Part shown: positions 36,246 to 51,500 of the stretch, in pieces
Layout of the letters: each line of letters starts with the position of its first letter
Position numbering within the stretch: position 1 is the stretch's first letter
Assembly: GCA_025642065.1 (NCBI GenBank)
Contig: JAODUP010000032.1
Location: 838,501-902,500 of the forward strand
Source of the DNA: Paralvinella palmiformis
Taxonomy: Eukaryota > Annelida > Polychaeta > Terebellida > Alvinellidae
Direction of reading: 5' to 3'
Length of the DNA: 64,000 nucleotides
Program-made: the position numbers and the translations under genes
The notes under the pieces: generated by a model
Databases searched by the model: none
What the model was told of the DNA's origin: nothing
The model's input: the letters and a program-made list of their open reading frames with translations, nothing else

Positions 36246-39200
36246 ATCATGTCAAATAGATAACTTTATTTTTCTAAAACTAAGCATGCACTTGTGTGAG
36301 GGTTAATAACCTCATACAAGTGGAACTTTTGTCTGTGTCATACTGGTAGAAACAATCAGTGTCATGAAATGGTAATTCAAACTTTATTGTTTTTGTCTCG
36401 TGTTATCCACGTTAAAATTTGTTGCTACATTCTCTATGTGTGTATGTTCATCTATTCGAATATTCGAATTTCTAGTATTAGATAAATATGAGCTATATCG
36501 GTATATTATGGAGATATACATTGAACATACCATAAACTGCTATTCCACATAATGTTTAGTTACATAAGACATAAACAGTATTATTGATGCTTCTGCCTTG
36601 TGTGACCACACCTCATTTGGCAAGTCCATGATACTCTGACAATGTAGTGGTTAGATCACTGTGCTACAAACATCCAGGTTGTGGGTTAGAATCCACTTCA
36701 TACATGTTTTTTTGCTACCTTCATCTGAAAACATGCACTATTTCTGGCTGATGAATATCACCAATGGCTGTTACCTTTTGTGAAATTTTGCAGAAACATT
36801 TTATTTTCCACACAAACACTGAGGTAATATATATGTTTAAGTCAACAAATGTTTAAGCAATTGCTGGGAACATTTATGAAATAAATATTTGTATCTAATC
36901 TTCAAGGATGGTGCAAATTGAGGTGATTACATGGACTCCATATTATCACCCACCCAGACAGTGTTCTGTCTCGCTTCATGGTCCATCTATAGCATGGTCA
37001 ACAGGTTGTGCCCCCCCCCCCCCAATGACTATTATAAAGGGGGCCTACTGTACTTGTATTTTTGTCTTGTGCATGCAGTTTGTGAAGTGTCCAATTACTG
37101 TATCCTTTACAAGCATCTGATAACTTTTATTACAAAACTGTAATCCATGTATTTAGTTGTATTTATTTTGATAAGTGTGTGTTTGTTTTTTTTGGTTCAA
37201 GAAGAACATTAATCTGTTTTGATTTTTTACATTGGCCATCAATAATTGTTTTTGACAAATACAGTACTACAGTTATAAAGTGATTATTTATATTTATATC
37301 TAACCTTTCAACATTTTAGCAACTAGTAAGAAGGGCTTATATGAGAGATTTATGGAGTCAGTTCAGGCTGCAGTTAGCCAAGAGAAATCCAGAGAAGTCA
37401 AAACTGAACCAAAATGTGTGTCTACCGATATTGCTGAAATGACAGATGATGCAGCTTTAGTTGTCTTTAGAGAAAATATTTCAAAACAGATGCAGCTGTT
37501 AGGTACTTCGGATCCTTTGCTCTGTCTGAACTTCATAAATGTTCTCAATGTTGATACCAGTCACAGTCAACCAACAGGAGATCAAATTACTGACAGGTAT
37601 GTAGTTTGTATTGTCAAGGTATTTCGAAGGTTTTAGTGTTAATTTCAGTTGAGATATTTTTCCCTTCATTATTGTTAGGTGCTCTGTGTAGTACTTACAT
37701 GCAAGGTTCATATGCATACTCAAAAACAGGCATGTTTCTTATAAATAAAACATGATAAAGACATACATGTTACTTCAGTCATTCTTTATCTTGAGCTGGA
37801 GCTGCTTCATGGATAAATTCTTGTGATCTGTTATACCCATTTGTTTGACCAGTTAGATTTGTTTATTTATGACCATGAAGTATGCCATTCTTAATTGATG
37901 ATTAATAGCTAATCTAAGAAATAGAACTGGGTCATGTGATGCTATTAGTGACATAATATGTTAAGTACATATAATATATTGTAGTTTGGGTTCTGAATTG
38001 AAATCAATGCATTGTTGAATAGGCTTGATTAATAGTAACAGGTATCTAATTATCCATGGTGACATTTCAACTATATGTAGATCTTGGCATGCAGGGTATT
38101 TCACTTTTGGAATTGGCTTGGCCCATTTAGCCTATTATGTACACAAAGGTGTTTGTAATATATCAATTGTCCTCCACACAAACATCAGCCTTATGCAGCT
38201 AATCAACTATACAACTTATTTCCTGACCAGTTAACTCCTGTTTTTCAAATCTTGTATATAGATCTATTAGCATTAAACAAATCCGATTTGCTTTTTATTC
38301 AATATGTCGCAATTTATTCTGCAGTCTCACTGAGATCAGAAGAAGACTCAGAAAGTTACATTTAAAAATTGTCATCGATAAATTGATCACAAATTTCCAA
38401 TAGTTTTCACTGTTAGCCATAAGATGACAGCAATTAAAAATCATCTACTCACAGATGAACAATAATAATCCAGTAACTAAAATATATCACACATAGTTGC
38501 AATGTGCTTTTTCAAGTTGCAGAATAATTAACGAAGATAAATAATGACCAGAACTCCAAATTTACTCCGTATACTGTCATATCAAACATATCATTATTCA
38601 ATTTGATATTCTTCATATAAATAGGATAATTATAAAGAAAATTTAAAAAACATATTTGGAAGCAGTTTAAAACTGGAGCCACACTTAAATCTTATCAGTC
38701 ACAAAAGATGATTGACTTCTGAGTTTGACGTTCGCTGAATATCGTTTTTGCTTCTTGTCTGTTTTGGACCTCTCCTCTCTTGTTTTATTGTTGTATCCAA
38801 CTTGAGCGATAAACAACCAGCAACAAACTATTACTGTGGTAGATTGCATTTGAATGGTTAAATTTCTTAGCAGTAAATAGACAGGATTCCTTAAGTTGTT
38901 CTTTCTAGTCATGGTCTGCAATCCATTCAAGACTGATTGAAATATCTGTCCTGTTTATGCTCATATTCTTTAAAATATCCAAATTTCTCTTCTTTGTTTT
39001 TTATATGTTTTCTTTGATGGCTCCATAACATGTATAATGTAATATTTTTCATATCTTTTCACTCATGTGTATTCAGTAAGTCTCCATCAACATTTATCCA
39101 GTGATGCTGCTAAGCCTGAAGGTTAATGATTGAGATAGGGCTTTATCCTGGCCATGAAAATCAAAATTATATTTCTGGAAGACACTGATCAGATCTGAGG

Positions 39201-42200
39201 ACCCCTTTTTTTAATCAATCGATTATTAAATTGATCTTGAATATCACATATTCCTGGTTTACTAGCTGGCCACCATCTGTGTTTGATGCTGTTTAACATA
39301 ATATTAAATCCTAGAATTCTGTAATCATCCTGAACATATCAGAATATTAGAATATAACTGTTTAGGTTTCTTTTCATCGGTGACTAATTCAGCTAAACAT
39401 TATACCACTGGCACTGTCTAGTTTTATCTTGTACCAGTAACCATCCTGACATAACATAAACTGCAAAACATGTCAATTACATGAATCTTAGAATAAAGCT
39501 TTGGTTGTGTTCCCTAACACCAGTGATAATTACACTAAATGCAATAATTCTTCCTATTTAATAATCACATTAACCCTAAGATAAGAAACTTTTCAGCATG
39601 ATGCTTTATGACATTATGATAAATCCTAGAATTCTCTAATCATCATGAATGTAATAATTCCCTGGCATCAGTGACAATTAAGCTAAACACCATAAACTAT
39701 TTTATCCTTTCATCATATTAACACTAAGATAGATGATCTTCCAAAATTCTATTAGGAATAAATACCTTATGGTGTGAGCATTTGCAGAAACGAAGTAAAA
39801 ATTGTTGATTCACCCAAGTATATTCTGCACTACTGGTTATACCTATAAGTTTATATCTGAACTACTCTCGGATTTCACATATTTCAAACAAAGCTATTTA
39901 ATATCAGGTGGTATTTCATTCATGTTCCACATTCCCCAAAACAGCCCCATTTAATATATTGTTAACAAAAATGCTTATTGAAGTTATGTGTCTTATGACC
40001 AGCAGTTGGGGGTTTTGGATGACTTTATGTTTCCTCAATGGGGACTGAAGAACATCAATTGACACCTAATTAGATCATCCGCAAAGCTGTTGGTTTTCCA
40101 ATTAGATAATGTATTTGATATAAACTTCACACCTGTGCATGCACTTAAAAATCCATTAATGATATTGATAATTTGATAATCTTCATTTTAATTCTGTAGA
40201 CACCGGTATAATAAACATAAACAATGTATTAATGTCGCATGGACTATAGTGTTCAAATATAATAATTTGTAATCTGGGTATCCACCACAAGGTTTGTACT
40301 AGTAAAATCTCAGGAAATGACCACACAGAAACAAACTGTATATATGGATTAATATGTTAACCTCTTATTTTCATCAGTATTTCAACTGTAAGAATGTTTG
40401 TTATGGTCTTCATTTTGGATGGCTGTGTGGCATTTTTTTCAAAACTTTGTGAGAACCAGAAATACAAATCCTGCACAAAAGATAGTACATCCAAGTATCC
40501 TAAATGTCATGCACCATAAGCACTTTGTTCTATTAAAACTTGTTTGTTAATAATATTCTACATATAAATGCCAGTTATTTATCTATAAAAACTTACACAG
40601 CTAATGAATCATCAAAAACCATATTGTAAACCTAATTGTAAAACCTCTATTTTACTGATTGTTGCCTATATTATTCAAACAAACACACATTAAAGGGGTA
40701 TCTTGATATCTAATGGGTAGTGCAGTTGATCATAAGGAAAAGTAATGAGGTTCAAATCTTAGCTGGTAAAGGGTTTGATAGGTGTTCCATCTTGTTATTT
40801 ACTACCTTGTGTGGCCCATTGAAATTATCATGTGCACAAAAGACCCCTTAAAAAAGTAATGACAATGTTTGATAAAATTGGTATATGAGAATATCCCTTT
40901 GGAGATAACTGATCTTAAGAGATTAAGCGCTAAAGTTTTTCTGTTTATATATTTTGTGACAATTATCCGTTACGAATCCTGTCATGAAAAACTACCCATG
41001 TTAAAAACCAGCTGAACTAGTGCCAGTCTTTATAACTGTTAATCGTGCTGCTTGTTAAATGTTGGCAATACTGTTATCCAGCTTCAGCATTCATTTTTTT
41101 TTTCTTCTAAATTAGTATTGAAAGTGTAGAGATTAGATATGACACTAGTTTGTATGTTGAAATTATTTCTCTTATCTCTTAGCAAACAGAAGCAGATGAA
41201 GCTCGATAGTTTGACACCTGTTCAGCTTTTGTTAGAAAATTGTCTTTATCCACACATCACCAACAGATCAGCAGATCTTTTAGATATACTGAAGCAGGAT
41301 TACTGTCTGGACAAATATTTCGCTGCAGTCAAAGTGAGTTCGGTTTATGGAGATTGGTTACTTAACTTACTGGTACAGTCCCTTTTTATAGAATCACTGA
41401 TTAGCTATGGTATCCCCACATGGTGGCTGGTTTTAGTAGGAGTTGAAGAGAAGAATAATGTTTGAAATGTAGGCTTGGGTGTATTCAATCATGAGTTTAG
41501 TTTATATACTGTAGATCAGCAAGTGTTGATTGTATTAAGTTGGTGAATTTGGCGAATGGCAAAAAAAAAAACGCCAGATTAAAACAATGCCAACATTTTC
41601 CATTTTTATAACACACAATCATAAATCTTGTAGAAAGCTCACTATTGATCTCCATAGTGTGAGCTTGTTTAGGCAAATTAACTTACATGCAACAATTAAA
41701 TTGAACATTGGTCAATAAACTATGTATATTCAGTATTACAAATGTTTATTTCACAGCAAAAAGAATGGAATTTATCTAAGTTAAAAATGTAAATATCAAT
41801 ATGTGTTTAATTGCAATTTGTAAAAATGTAGCATTTGTCATGATATCTAATAAGAATCCACGAATCCCAAGTTGGCAATGTTACCATTTTGAAACTGTTA
41901 GTGGCTTCTGTCAGGCAACCAATAAAAATTGAGAATTACATAATCATTAATGGTGACACCGTCCAAGAATGTTTGCAATGAACTATGATATTTCAAGTGG
42001 AGTACTGGCAGATATGCTTCATGTGACCTCCTTTGAAAGTGGTGCATCATTGTATGTAAGTGTGCATGTGACAGTATGTTTTGCTTATGGTAGGAATTAC
42101 AAGAAATTACAGGTATCGGTGTGTTTTGAAGGTGTGATTTGAATCAATATTCGTGGATTTACACAGATATTTTGGACTTTATATTACAGATAAAATGACG

Positions 42201-43120
42201 AAATTCCATAAATTTAGAACCAGGAATTTGCCAAATTAAAATATTGCCATCTTGTTCAGATGATCAAATTCTACAACTTAATACATCGCCATCATTTGCC
42301 AATACAGTGACTGTCACCTGCCCCGGGCAGTCCTTAATGTCTGTGCCTGTTGATGTAGCACAGGAATAGTCTATGACAACATTCAGATAATTTTTCTGAT
42401 TTTTTTATATATCTGGTATCAGATATTTGTATATAGAGTAATATTTCCAGTCACCCATATTTTTATTGACAACTCTAGTACTCCTGCCAGGAACATAGAT
42501 GTTGTCAGCAATGTCGCATAGTTGTTAAAACAGGGAGGCATTCCCTGATTGACAATATACAGTTGGCCATGAAATGGTGATATTTATTGTTCTCTGCCTC
42601 ATCAGTTGTGAGGACAAATCATACATTATTTTATAAGACATATGTTTATGAAGATTATAATAAGTGGTTGAAATACAGCTGTAGAGCTGTGATATTGGTG
42701 GATAAAGCAGATGATGCATGAAATATGTCCTGATTTGTCCAGTCTTGTGATGGCATCTGCCATGTTATTTGAATGGCCTGCAATGTGATTGGTTACAAAT
42801 GCTATGTCATGTTATATATCTGAGTCGGTTATCATAATATTCCTACCACTATGTTAAGTTAATATATGTTTGTGCTGTGATGTTTTCAGTGAGTATGATT
42901 AATTTTTCCATTATTACAAAAACATCACTCAGCAGTACAACACAATTATACTATCTTCGTCATTTGATAGAATTTTAACTTTGTTAATATTGAAAACTGC
43001 CAGACTTTTTATTTCCCTGAATTAGAGTGTTGCATCTGAGAGACACAGAAATATACTATCACATTTGAACTGCAGTGTCAGCCCTATCAGAGTGTGTTCT
43101 TCAGTGCATGTGTGTGTGTA

Positions 43121-43168
<48 letters not shown>

Positions 43169-43542
43169 CACTGATTTATATGCATTTTTAGGTTGATCTT
43201 TACCATTCACCAGCCTGGTTTTATCATTGACAGTGTGTCATTTGCACTTTAGTGACTGCATGGCTCCTTGGATGGATGACAATTTAAGGAAATGTTTTGG
43301 AGCGAACTACTGTCCTTGATCTTTCCTTTATATAGTTGCCAGTCCACTCATAATTGTTGATTTTGTTGAAACATAAATCTAGTCATTATTAGTTATCTCC
43401 AGTATTATTAGCCTTGTTATTATTTGTTGGGACAGAGTCAAGAGTAGAAGGATAGTTCTGCTTTTCCACTGATTGTATTACAAATAAACATTTCTTATTT
43501 CCAATGAATTAATTGTCCATTGGCGCAAGGTGCGGTCCTAGG

Positions 43543-43584
<42 letters not shown>

Positions 43585-46500
43585 GGAATGGACATAGCTG
43601 CATCAATGAGGGAGAAAACATACAATATGAATACAGAATCAAAGTCATTGACTGACTCTCAATGTTTTTCTGACATGGTTTGACATATATATATTATGAG
43701 CTTGGAGGGTTTTGTTATTTTGGGTAATTGGTTTATGATCATGGGATGTGGCCTACATTGTAATAATTCCCTGTGTGGGTGTGTAGGTGCATGCATGTGT
43801 GTGTGACAATATATGTATTTTTTATATTTAGAGAATCTATCTAATGGAAGCTGGAGATATGATGTATGATTTCTACAGACATATCTTCAATAAGGTAAAT
43901 ATTTGACTAATCAAAATATTACTGGAAGATAAATAACTCAATATATGCATATTTGTTTTTGCTTTTTATTAAGAATTTTGAAATTTATTGATGACTACAC
44001 TCAATATAAACAGATATTAGTAATGCAATGGCTTAAATAATATTACTAATTAATACTGTATGTAGTTAATAGTACAAGGTTTTCTTTCACTGACAGTTGC
44101 GGTTACGTGAACCGTGGCAAGATCCACTATTTCTGAACTGCACAATGCAGGAAGCATTACAGTCACAACATTCAACTGATGCTGACAAGTTTGTGATGAA
44201 TTTTCAATTTTGTATACTCACAATAAATAGTTAGAGAATATTATTGCAACAATAATAACATAAATAAAAAAGACAGTTAATACTGATAGGAAACAAGATC
44301 TGTCTTAGTGTTGTCAGTTTAGAATTGTCACTACAGGGTTGTATTTAATAACCATGCATATATCTTGAAATTTCAGTGTGTATGTTACTGTTGAAGCCAA
44401 GGAAGATCACAAGGAGCAAAATAGACAACATCTAATGGCATTAGAAGGCCTTACAGTACATTATAAGGTATTATTGTACAATGGTCAAATAATACACACA
44501 CACAGTTCTTAACAGACATGGGGTCAATTCCATTTTGTCAATTCCACTCAATTCCATTTGGTCAATTCCACATCAAATTTATCAATCCAGTTCCAGATTT
44601 ATCAATTCCAACTCTTTTTACCTAATACTTTTTACCATGAGTAGATACTTCGAGTAGTTTATATTCCAAGTAGGATTGTTATGAAAGAAATATTTCTGAA
44701 TTAAAAAATTAACTGGTAAATTAATTTGTGGATAATTTTTTTGCCCATTCTAAACATTGAATTCTATGTGATGCTGTCATGGTGTTGTGGGCGCAGCCCG
44801 AGTTATCCAAACAATTTAATTGGTTTAACACTCATGTGGAGTGCCACGATCAGCATACATATCTGAGATATATAAGGAACCAAAGGTTTGGAACATTTTG
44901 GCTCCAGTATATTGGTAACACCACATATTAACTTGTTAAAAATGGTAAATTAATTTGTGAATTTAATTCTTTATGGGAAATTCCAATTCAAAATTTTTCA
45001 ATTCCATTTTTTTAAATAATGATTTCCAATTCTGGAATTGGAATTGACCATCAATAGACTGATTCAATTACCCATGGCGCCACCATGCAGCTGAATTTCA
45101 CACTATGGTCTCAGGTTAGAAGTCTAAGAATCACTGTGTTGCATGGTAATTTATGTGTGTAGTGGCCGATAAATGTCTTACTGAAAAGCTGTATATAGAC
45201 CATTTACTAGCTATATTTGGATTTTATTTATAGTCCATTAAGGGTATGTTATCTCCATATTATAATTTAGCATTTTATAGGAATGGCATGGACTTCATCT
45301 AATAGATATATGCCACTAAACTAAGTAAAGTTCAGCATGATTTGCATGCCTGTCATGACCCAGCCTGTCTAGTTCAAATTTATTTTTTGTAGAACTTTTG
45401 TCATCTGACATGACGATGTGAATGGATAAAATCAATGATTATATAGATTATAATTCAATGGGTGATTCCTATTACTGTAACATTGGTATTTATGCAAGAC
45501 ATCTTATATTGAAAGTGGACTGTTTTATTTTCTGAACCAGCCATTCGTGCAATGTTTACTACATGTAAATGTCAAGGATGTTAATTAATGTAATAACATT
45601 TAATAATATATAGGTGATACATATATGATTGGTTCCCAGCTAAAATAAAAAAATTATATTTCCAAAACTCTACATTAAATATTTTATAAATTTTAATAAA
45701 ATTAATTTACATTCAGCTAAAAGTTTAATTTTAAAATCATTAAACACAGTCTATTGAAATCCATGCTAAAAATCCCCTATGAGTCAACATGAATAATGAA
45801 ATCTTAGCTGTGTCATTCATCTGGAAATATGTCTCCTCAATCATTGGGTTATATCCTAATAAGTACTGTGTTAAATCCTTTGGAAAGACACAATCGTTCA
45901 GCTGAAATACTAGTCTCAGTTTACGTGTAATATGAAATAATTAGCTGAAAGATTTCCAGTATTTACCGGTAGTGAAAAGTTGCCATCCCCTATTAACAGT
46001 GGACTCCATAGCTGTTTCTAACCCGAGACCACAGTTCGTAACCGATGCAATGCAGTTCACCTGGATCAGTCTATTCCGATTCTGGAATTGAATTGACCCC
46101 ATGTCTGGTTCTTAATACCTTGTTACCTAGCATGACTGTGTTTAGAAATACTGTTGTCATGAAGTTACTTCATTGTTTTGACTATCCCTTCCATTCATTA
46201 AGTGTCCTGGATATTTTTATCACTTGTTCATATGATATTAGTGAAAATATTTATAGAATTGTTACTGATTTAAAGCTGTTAAACTTTCAGTTTTGGAAAA
46301 TAGAAATTATTTTCTTAATTTAGCTTTTTGTAATCATTTCCCTTTTCTCAGTTTACTGGTCAAGTTTTGCGTTTGTGAAAAACTTCATGAAGAAAGACAT
46401 TTCCTATATTTTCTTATTTTGTTACTATATTTACCTATATTTTGCTATCTTTTTTAACTAGGGTAGCTTTTGATTTGGGATTCTTTGTTGTGGTAATGTT

Positions 46501-48186
46501 TATTATAAGCCTAAATAATGTGAACACTTGCCCTAATGAACAAGAGGCAAATATGAAACTAATATGATTTCCAGTACCTAATATGCATAGAGTGATGGCT
46601 ATTTCATATATGAAACTGAATTTTAATTGAACATGTTATTTGCTAGTTCAGGAAAAACTTATGGATGCTATTTTAATGAGTACTTGATAGCAAACCACAG
46701 TATTAGGGTAAAGGTGGTATGTTGTATTGGACTATCTACAATCATATCAGTGTTTGAAATAGCACTTGTCTGTTTGTCTGGGACAAGTGATAATTTACTC
46801 AGACAAGAAGAGTGTTGATGACTACTTATCTAGTGGACAAGTGAAAATATGCGTTTTCCTTTAATTCTTATAGCCGCTAAAGTAATATCAATTTTTGTTT
46901 TGGAGATGCCTTATAAAATGCACATGTTTCAAATTTTGCAAATTTCCTAAATAACTGGAATCATGCCAGTGCACATGCGTCTGTTAAAAACTTAAATCCA
47001 AACACTGCCTGCCAGGGAATCCGGAATTTATTTTTATATGGCTTATGAATGGATGAATGTTGATTAATGACACACCATCACAATTTATGCAGATTTAAGC
47101 GGAGATTCCATCTACACAGTATGCGTTATGCAAATCCGACAAAAAATGGAAAACATGTAGAGTATGAACATGATTCCATATGTGTGAATGCGACAAAAGG
47201 GATCACTCTATGTAGCGATTGGATCCGAAATGGACATTTAAATCTAGAATCTTATAAATCAACTGTCCAATTCGAGTGTCCAGGCAGGCTTTCCCAAGGA
47301 AAATAGGTCAGAAGGTGAGAGGGGTGTTCACAAAACACATGGATACTGCAATGTCGCATACGCTACCACAATGTCACATACACATTCGGATTCATTCCGA
47401 AAATCCGGGTGGTTGCGTTACAAGGTTGAGAACACTTGTCTTGATAGGATGCTGTAGCTCTAGCATAGAAATTAATTATCATAATAAATGTTATATTATG
47501 TTTTTCAAATTGTATGTATTGTCTTTGTTTTCAATCACGAAGCTTGTAGTTTTGCTTAATTGGCCAGTTTTTTAGATAGTACAATTTTTGGTGGACAAGT
47601 AGATTGAAATTTTCACTTGTCTGCCGGACAAGTGAAATGTTTTCCTTATTTCTATCACTGCATATAAAGTGACCTTTTTGTACAGTGATCATCTAAATGA
47701 CATTGGATTATAATGAGAATTCCCTGTATACATTACTGGAGTGAGTGGTCATACTGCGGTGCTTGTGGTGTGACACTGCTCCATAATTAGATTTATCAAA
47801 AGCTCCAATATTTATTATTTTTAAAGGACTATTCTTTATTATTTATCTCCCAATTAATTATTTAAGATTTTCTATGATTCATTAATTTGAAGCATCTTTG
47901 TTTATCAGTTCAATCATTATTATGATACACGGTTAGAATTTTCTTGTGTTCCTAGTCTAAATGAATAACATGCTTCTTCCTTCCAGGTACCATGGCCCGT
48001 GAATATTGTCATAAACTCCAGATGTCTGCAGACTTATAATGAAGTGTTCAGCTTCTTGCTTCAGATTAAATGGGTCAAGTACAGCCTCGATGAACTTAAA
48101 TTCACAGGTCAGTGTTCTAGCTCAAACAGGTAAACCTAAACAGTACATGTAATTAAGATTAATGTTTTGATACTTTAATGGCATTA

Positions 48187-48230
<44 letters not shown>

Positions 48231-48511
48231 AGGGTTCACACACATCCTGGAATTCCTGGAATATACTTGATTTTAATAGCACTCCTGGAAAGTCCTTGTT
48301 TTTCAATACACCCCTAAATCAGATCCTAGAGATTTGTGGATATCTGCATACTTATTGTTTTGCATATAAAAATGGCATCGCATATCATTAATCAAATGTA
48401 AAAATATTCCTGGAAAATATTGATAGGATCCTGCAAAAGTAGATAATTTAATAAACAAATGTCTTGGAAACTCCCGGAAATCCATACATGTGGAAGTGTT
48501 TGAACCCTCAC

Positions 48512-48543
<32 letters not shown>

Positions 48544-51500
48544 TAGTGAAGTTACAATTTTTTCACTAGCCCAACAATTGTTTTCACTAGCTCCCAAGAT
48601 ATACTCTTGACCTATTTGACCCTGTGGGTATCTTGAATGATTATAAGCTGCAATTTATTCACTTTTCATAATTTTTCTGAGCAAAGTTAGCAATGAAATA
48701 ATCAACTTAAAAAATCTGTTGATCCAACTTATAATGGACATCCAACATACAATGCACTGCACTTACCTGTATGCAAAGAAAACCTTTTGCAGGTAATGCA
48801 GAACATTATATTATCCCTTCATTACTATTGTAGTTCACCCATGGAAAGAAATCGGTCAAATGAATCATGGACCTGTTTTAATTTGTTTTGGTCATAACCT
48901 TTGTGATCAAACTTTGATATTTTTTTACAAATAAGTGCAATTTAACATGAAAACCCAACTCCATACAGACTTACTTTCAGCCATAGGCCTTAAATGAACA
49001 TCTCATATAATATGGCTTAAAGGGACAGTCCACCCTCAGAAAATATTTTTTAAATATGTAATGCTTAGAACAGTAATAACAAATTCCACAATAATAATCA
49101 CAAAATGTACCTGATATCATAGATATAGGGAAATACTCCAAATTACTGGAGGGCTGCCATTACGGCTGCACTGGAAGCCAGATTCAAAGGCAGGAAGGAG
49201 AAAACTGAAATGCTGTGACGTCACATTGGCGCTCTCTAGATTCACACAGATTATAGTTTCTCTTGACCGTTAATTTCTGAGCCATTTTGAATCATCTTCT
49301 TCTTGTCACGTTCCTTCTGGCTCAAACTGATATGGTTGTATGTCATTCATGACATAATTTTAACAAGATAATGCTGTTTAGTTCTGGAATAATTCTTTGC
49401 TCACACTTGTTTACATGCTTTTGTACGGGCTCTACAGACTTCAGGTCAACGAGACACACTGAAGTGACGTCAGCATTCAGGAGCTTCCAGTCACTGTCTA
49501 GCTTCAAAATGGTGATCCCCACAGGCCATTTAAAGTCAATTAATCAGTACTTTGAACTGGATTATTTAATATGTGGGTGATCGTTTACACATTTTGACAT
49601 TATTTATGATATTTGTGAGTATAGCTGTATTAGTCCTCAAAGTTTTAAATGAAGGTGGACTACCCTTTAATTGTGCAAGGCTTATAAAAGTACCCCAAAA
49701 TAATCTTCACAAATTATACCCAATATCACAGATATAAGGAACTACTCCAAGTTACTGTAGGGTAACCATTACAGTTTCAGGCAATGGCTAGATTGTACAG
49801 CAGGAAGGAGAAAGTCAAGTGCTCTGATGATAATTAGCATAAGGATCATGTAGCTGTCTCATTCCAGATCAAATCAGGTCACATCTGCTCTGGTTTAGCC
49901 ATCTGCATGAACTTACCTGCCTCCTGTACTCATCCACAATTACTACTAACTGATGGCATCATCAGTTAATTTACATAAATCTGATAGCTAAGTGGGTGCC
50001 TTGTATTACAAGAATACAAAACAAACTTTATAAGAAATTTCTGTCTAGTTTTATTTAGCTATTTCAGTAACATATGAGGCTTTTTGAACAAATTGTACTA
50101 TAATGCTTTGTTCCAAAATTATATGTTTGACTGACATTTGTTTACATTGTTATAACTGGGTCATACAAACAGCTTGTACCTTGTGATGTCACAGTTCATG
50201 AGTATTCAATCTTTAGTGGCTTCTAAATGGTGGTGCCCACAGATCAGTTATAGTTAAATAACACTTTGAACTGGATTGTAGGTGATTGTGTTCATATTTT
50301 GACATCATTTATAATTTATGTAGACATATTTGTATTAGTTCTGAAAATCTGAATTGAAATTGACCTGGTCCGTCAACATATTTAGTGAGACTAATAATGA
50401 GGCTGTAGTTGGGATTGAGAATTTGTTCTATTTTTTTGTTGTTGTTTCCACTGTAAAGGGGTCGAAAACAGCTGACTTGTGTTGCAAAGAAAACCAATGC
50501 AGGACTACCACATATCTTGATTAAAAATAGCAGTAGCCCAGTTAGGCTAGCATTTTGAACCAGTCACTATCCTAAAGGCAGGTCACACTAGTCATTGGCC
50601 CTTGGGCTACCACTTTCCAGGTCTGATATATGTCATTCTAATGTATTACCGTATGGGGATTTGGCACAAGATAAGTTCAAGATCTACTGAGTTTACACTG
50701 TAAATATAGGATTGTATACAAGCTAAACTGAGAATTGTATTGACCTACCAGTGTTGATGAAAGATTTACTAATGTACACTGTTGGTGTTTTTAGGAATAT
50801 AATTTGATCTAGTAAAGCCAGTTAGATTATGTTTAATCATCATTTAGTTGTAGCTCAATTTTTTCATTGATACGAGCCAGTGAGGTATAAAGTTGTGTGT
50901 CATCTTTTTATTCAAATAATACTCAAGAGGGTGTGTGCACATTGGTAATACCAAAGGGCAATAAAATGAGGCACGAAATACCCCAAATAGTTAACATCTG
51001 GAATCAGATAAAATATCATAAACTGACTCTCCAGGGTGTGAAATAAGCACCAACCTAGTGTCTAGGATGATTATGATGATGATGATTGGTGTTTTATGGC
51101 CACTTTTGTGCACATGGTAGGCTAAATGGGCCGAGCGACCTACAAAGGTAATGAAGTGAAATCAAAGATAAAACGACCTTCAGATATGCCCACGCCGAGA
51201 TTCGAACACGGGTGATAGTGATCTCTAGTCCAACACGCTACAGCTAGACCACAGAGGCGTCCCCTAGTGCCTAGGACTAAGCGAGTAAAAATATGGGCCA
51301 GTAAAATTGTTGCCGGACTGATAAATAAGACACAGAGCCAGGCCATTGGGCTGAAATGAGCATTGAACAATTCTTATAAACACATCATTTACTGCGTATA
51401 TTTTAGCCCAAACTGACTACAGCGATTGTACATTTTGAGGTTGTGGTTATTAACAAAGAAATGTTATCGATCTTGTGGATCTGACAGCAGAAAATATTGA

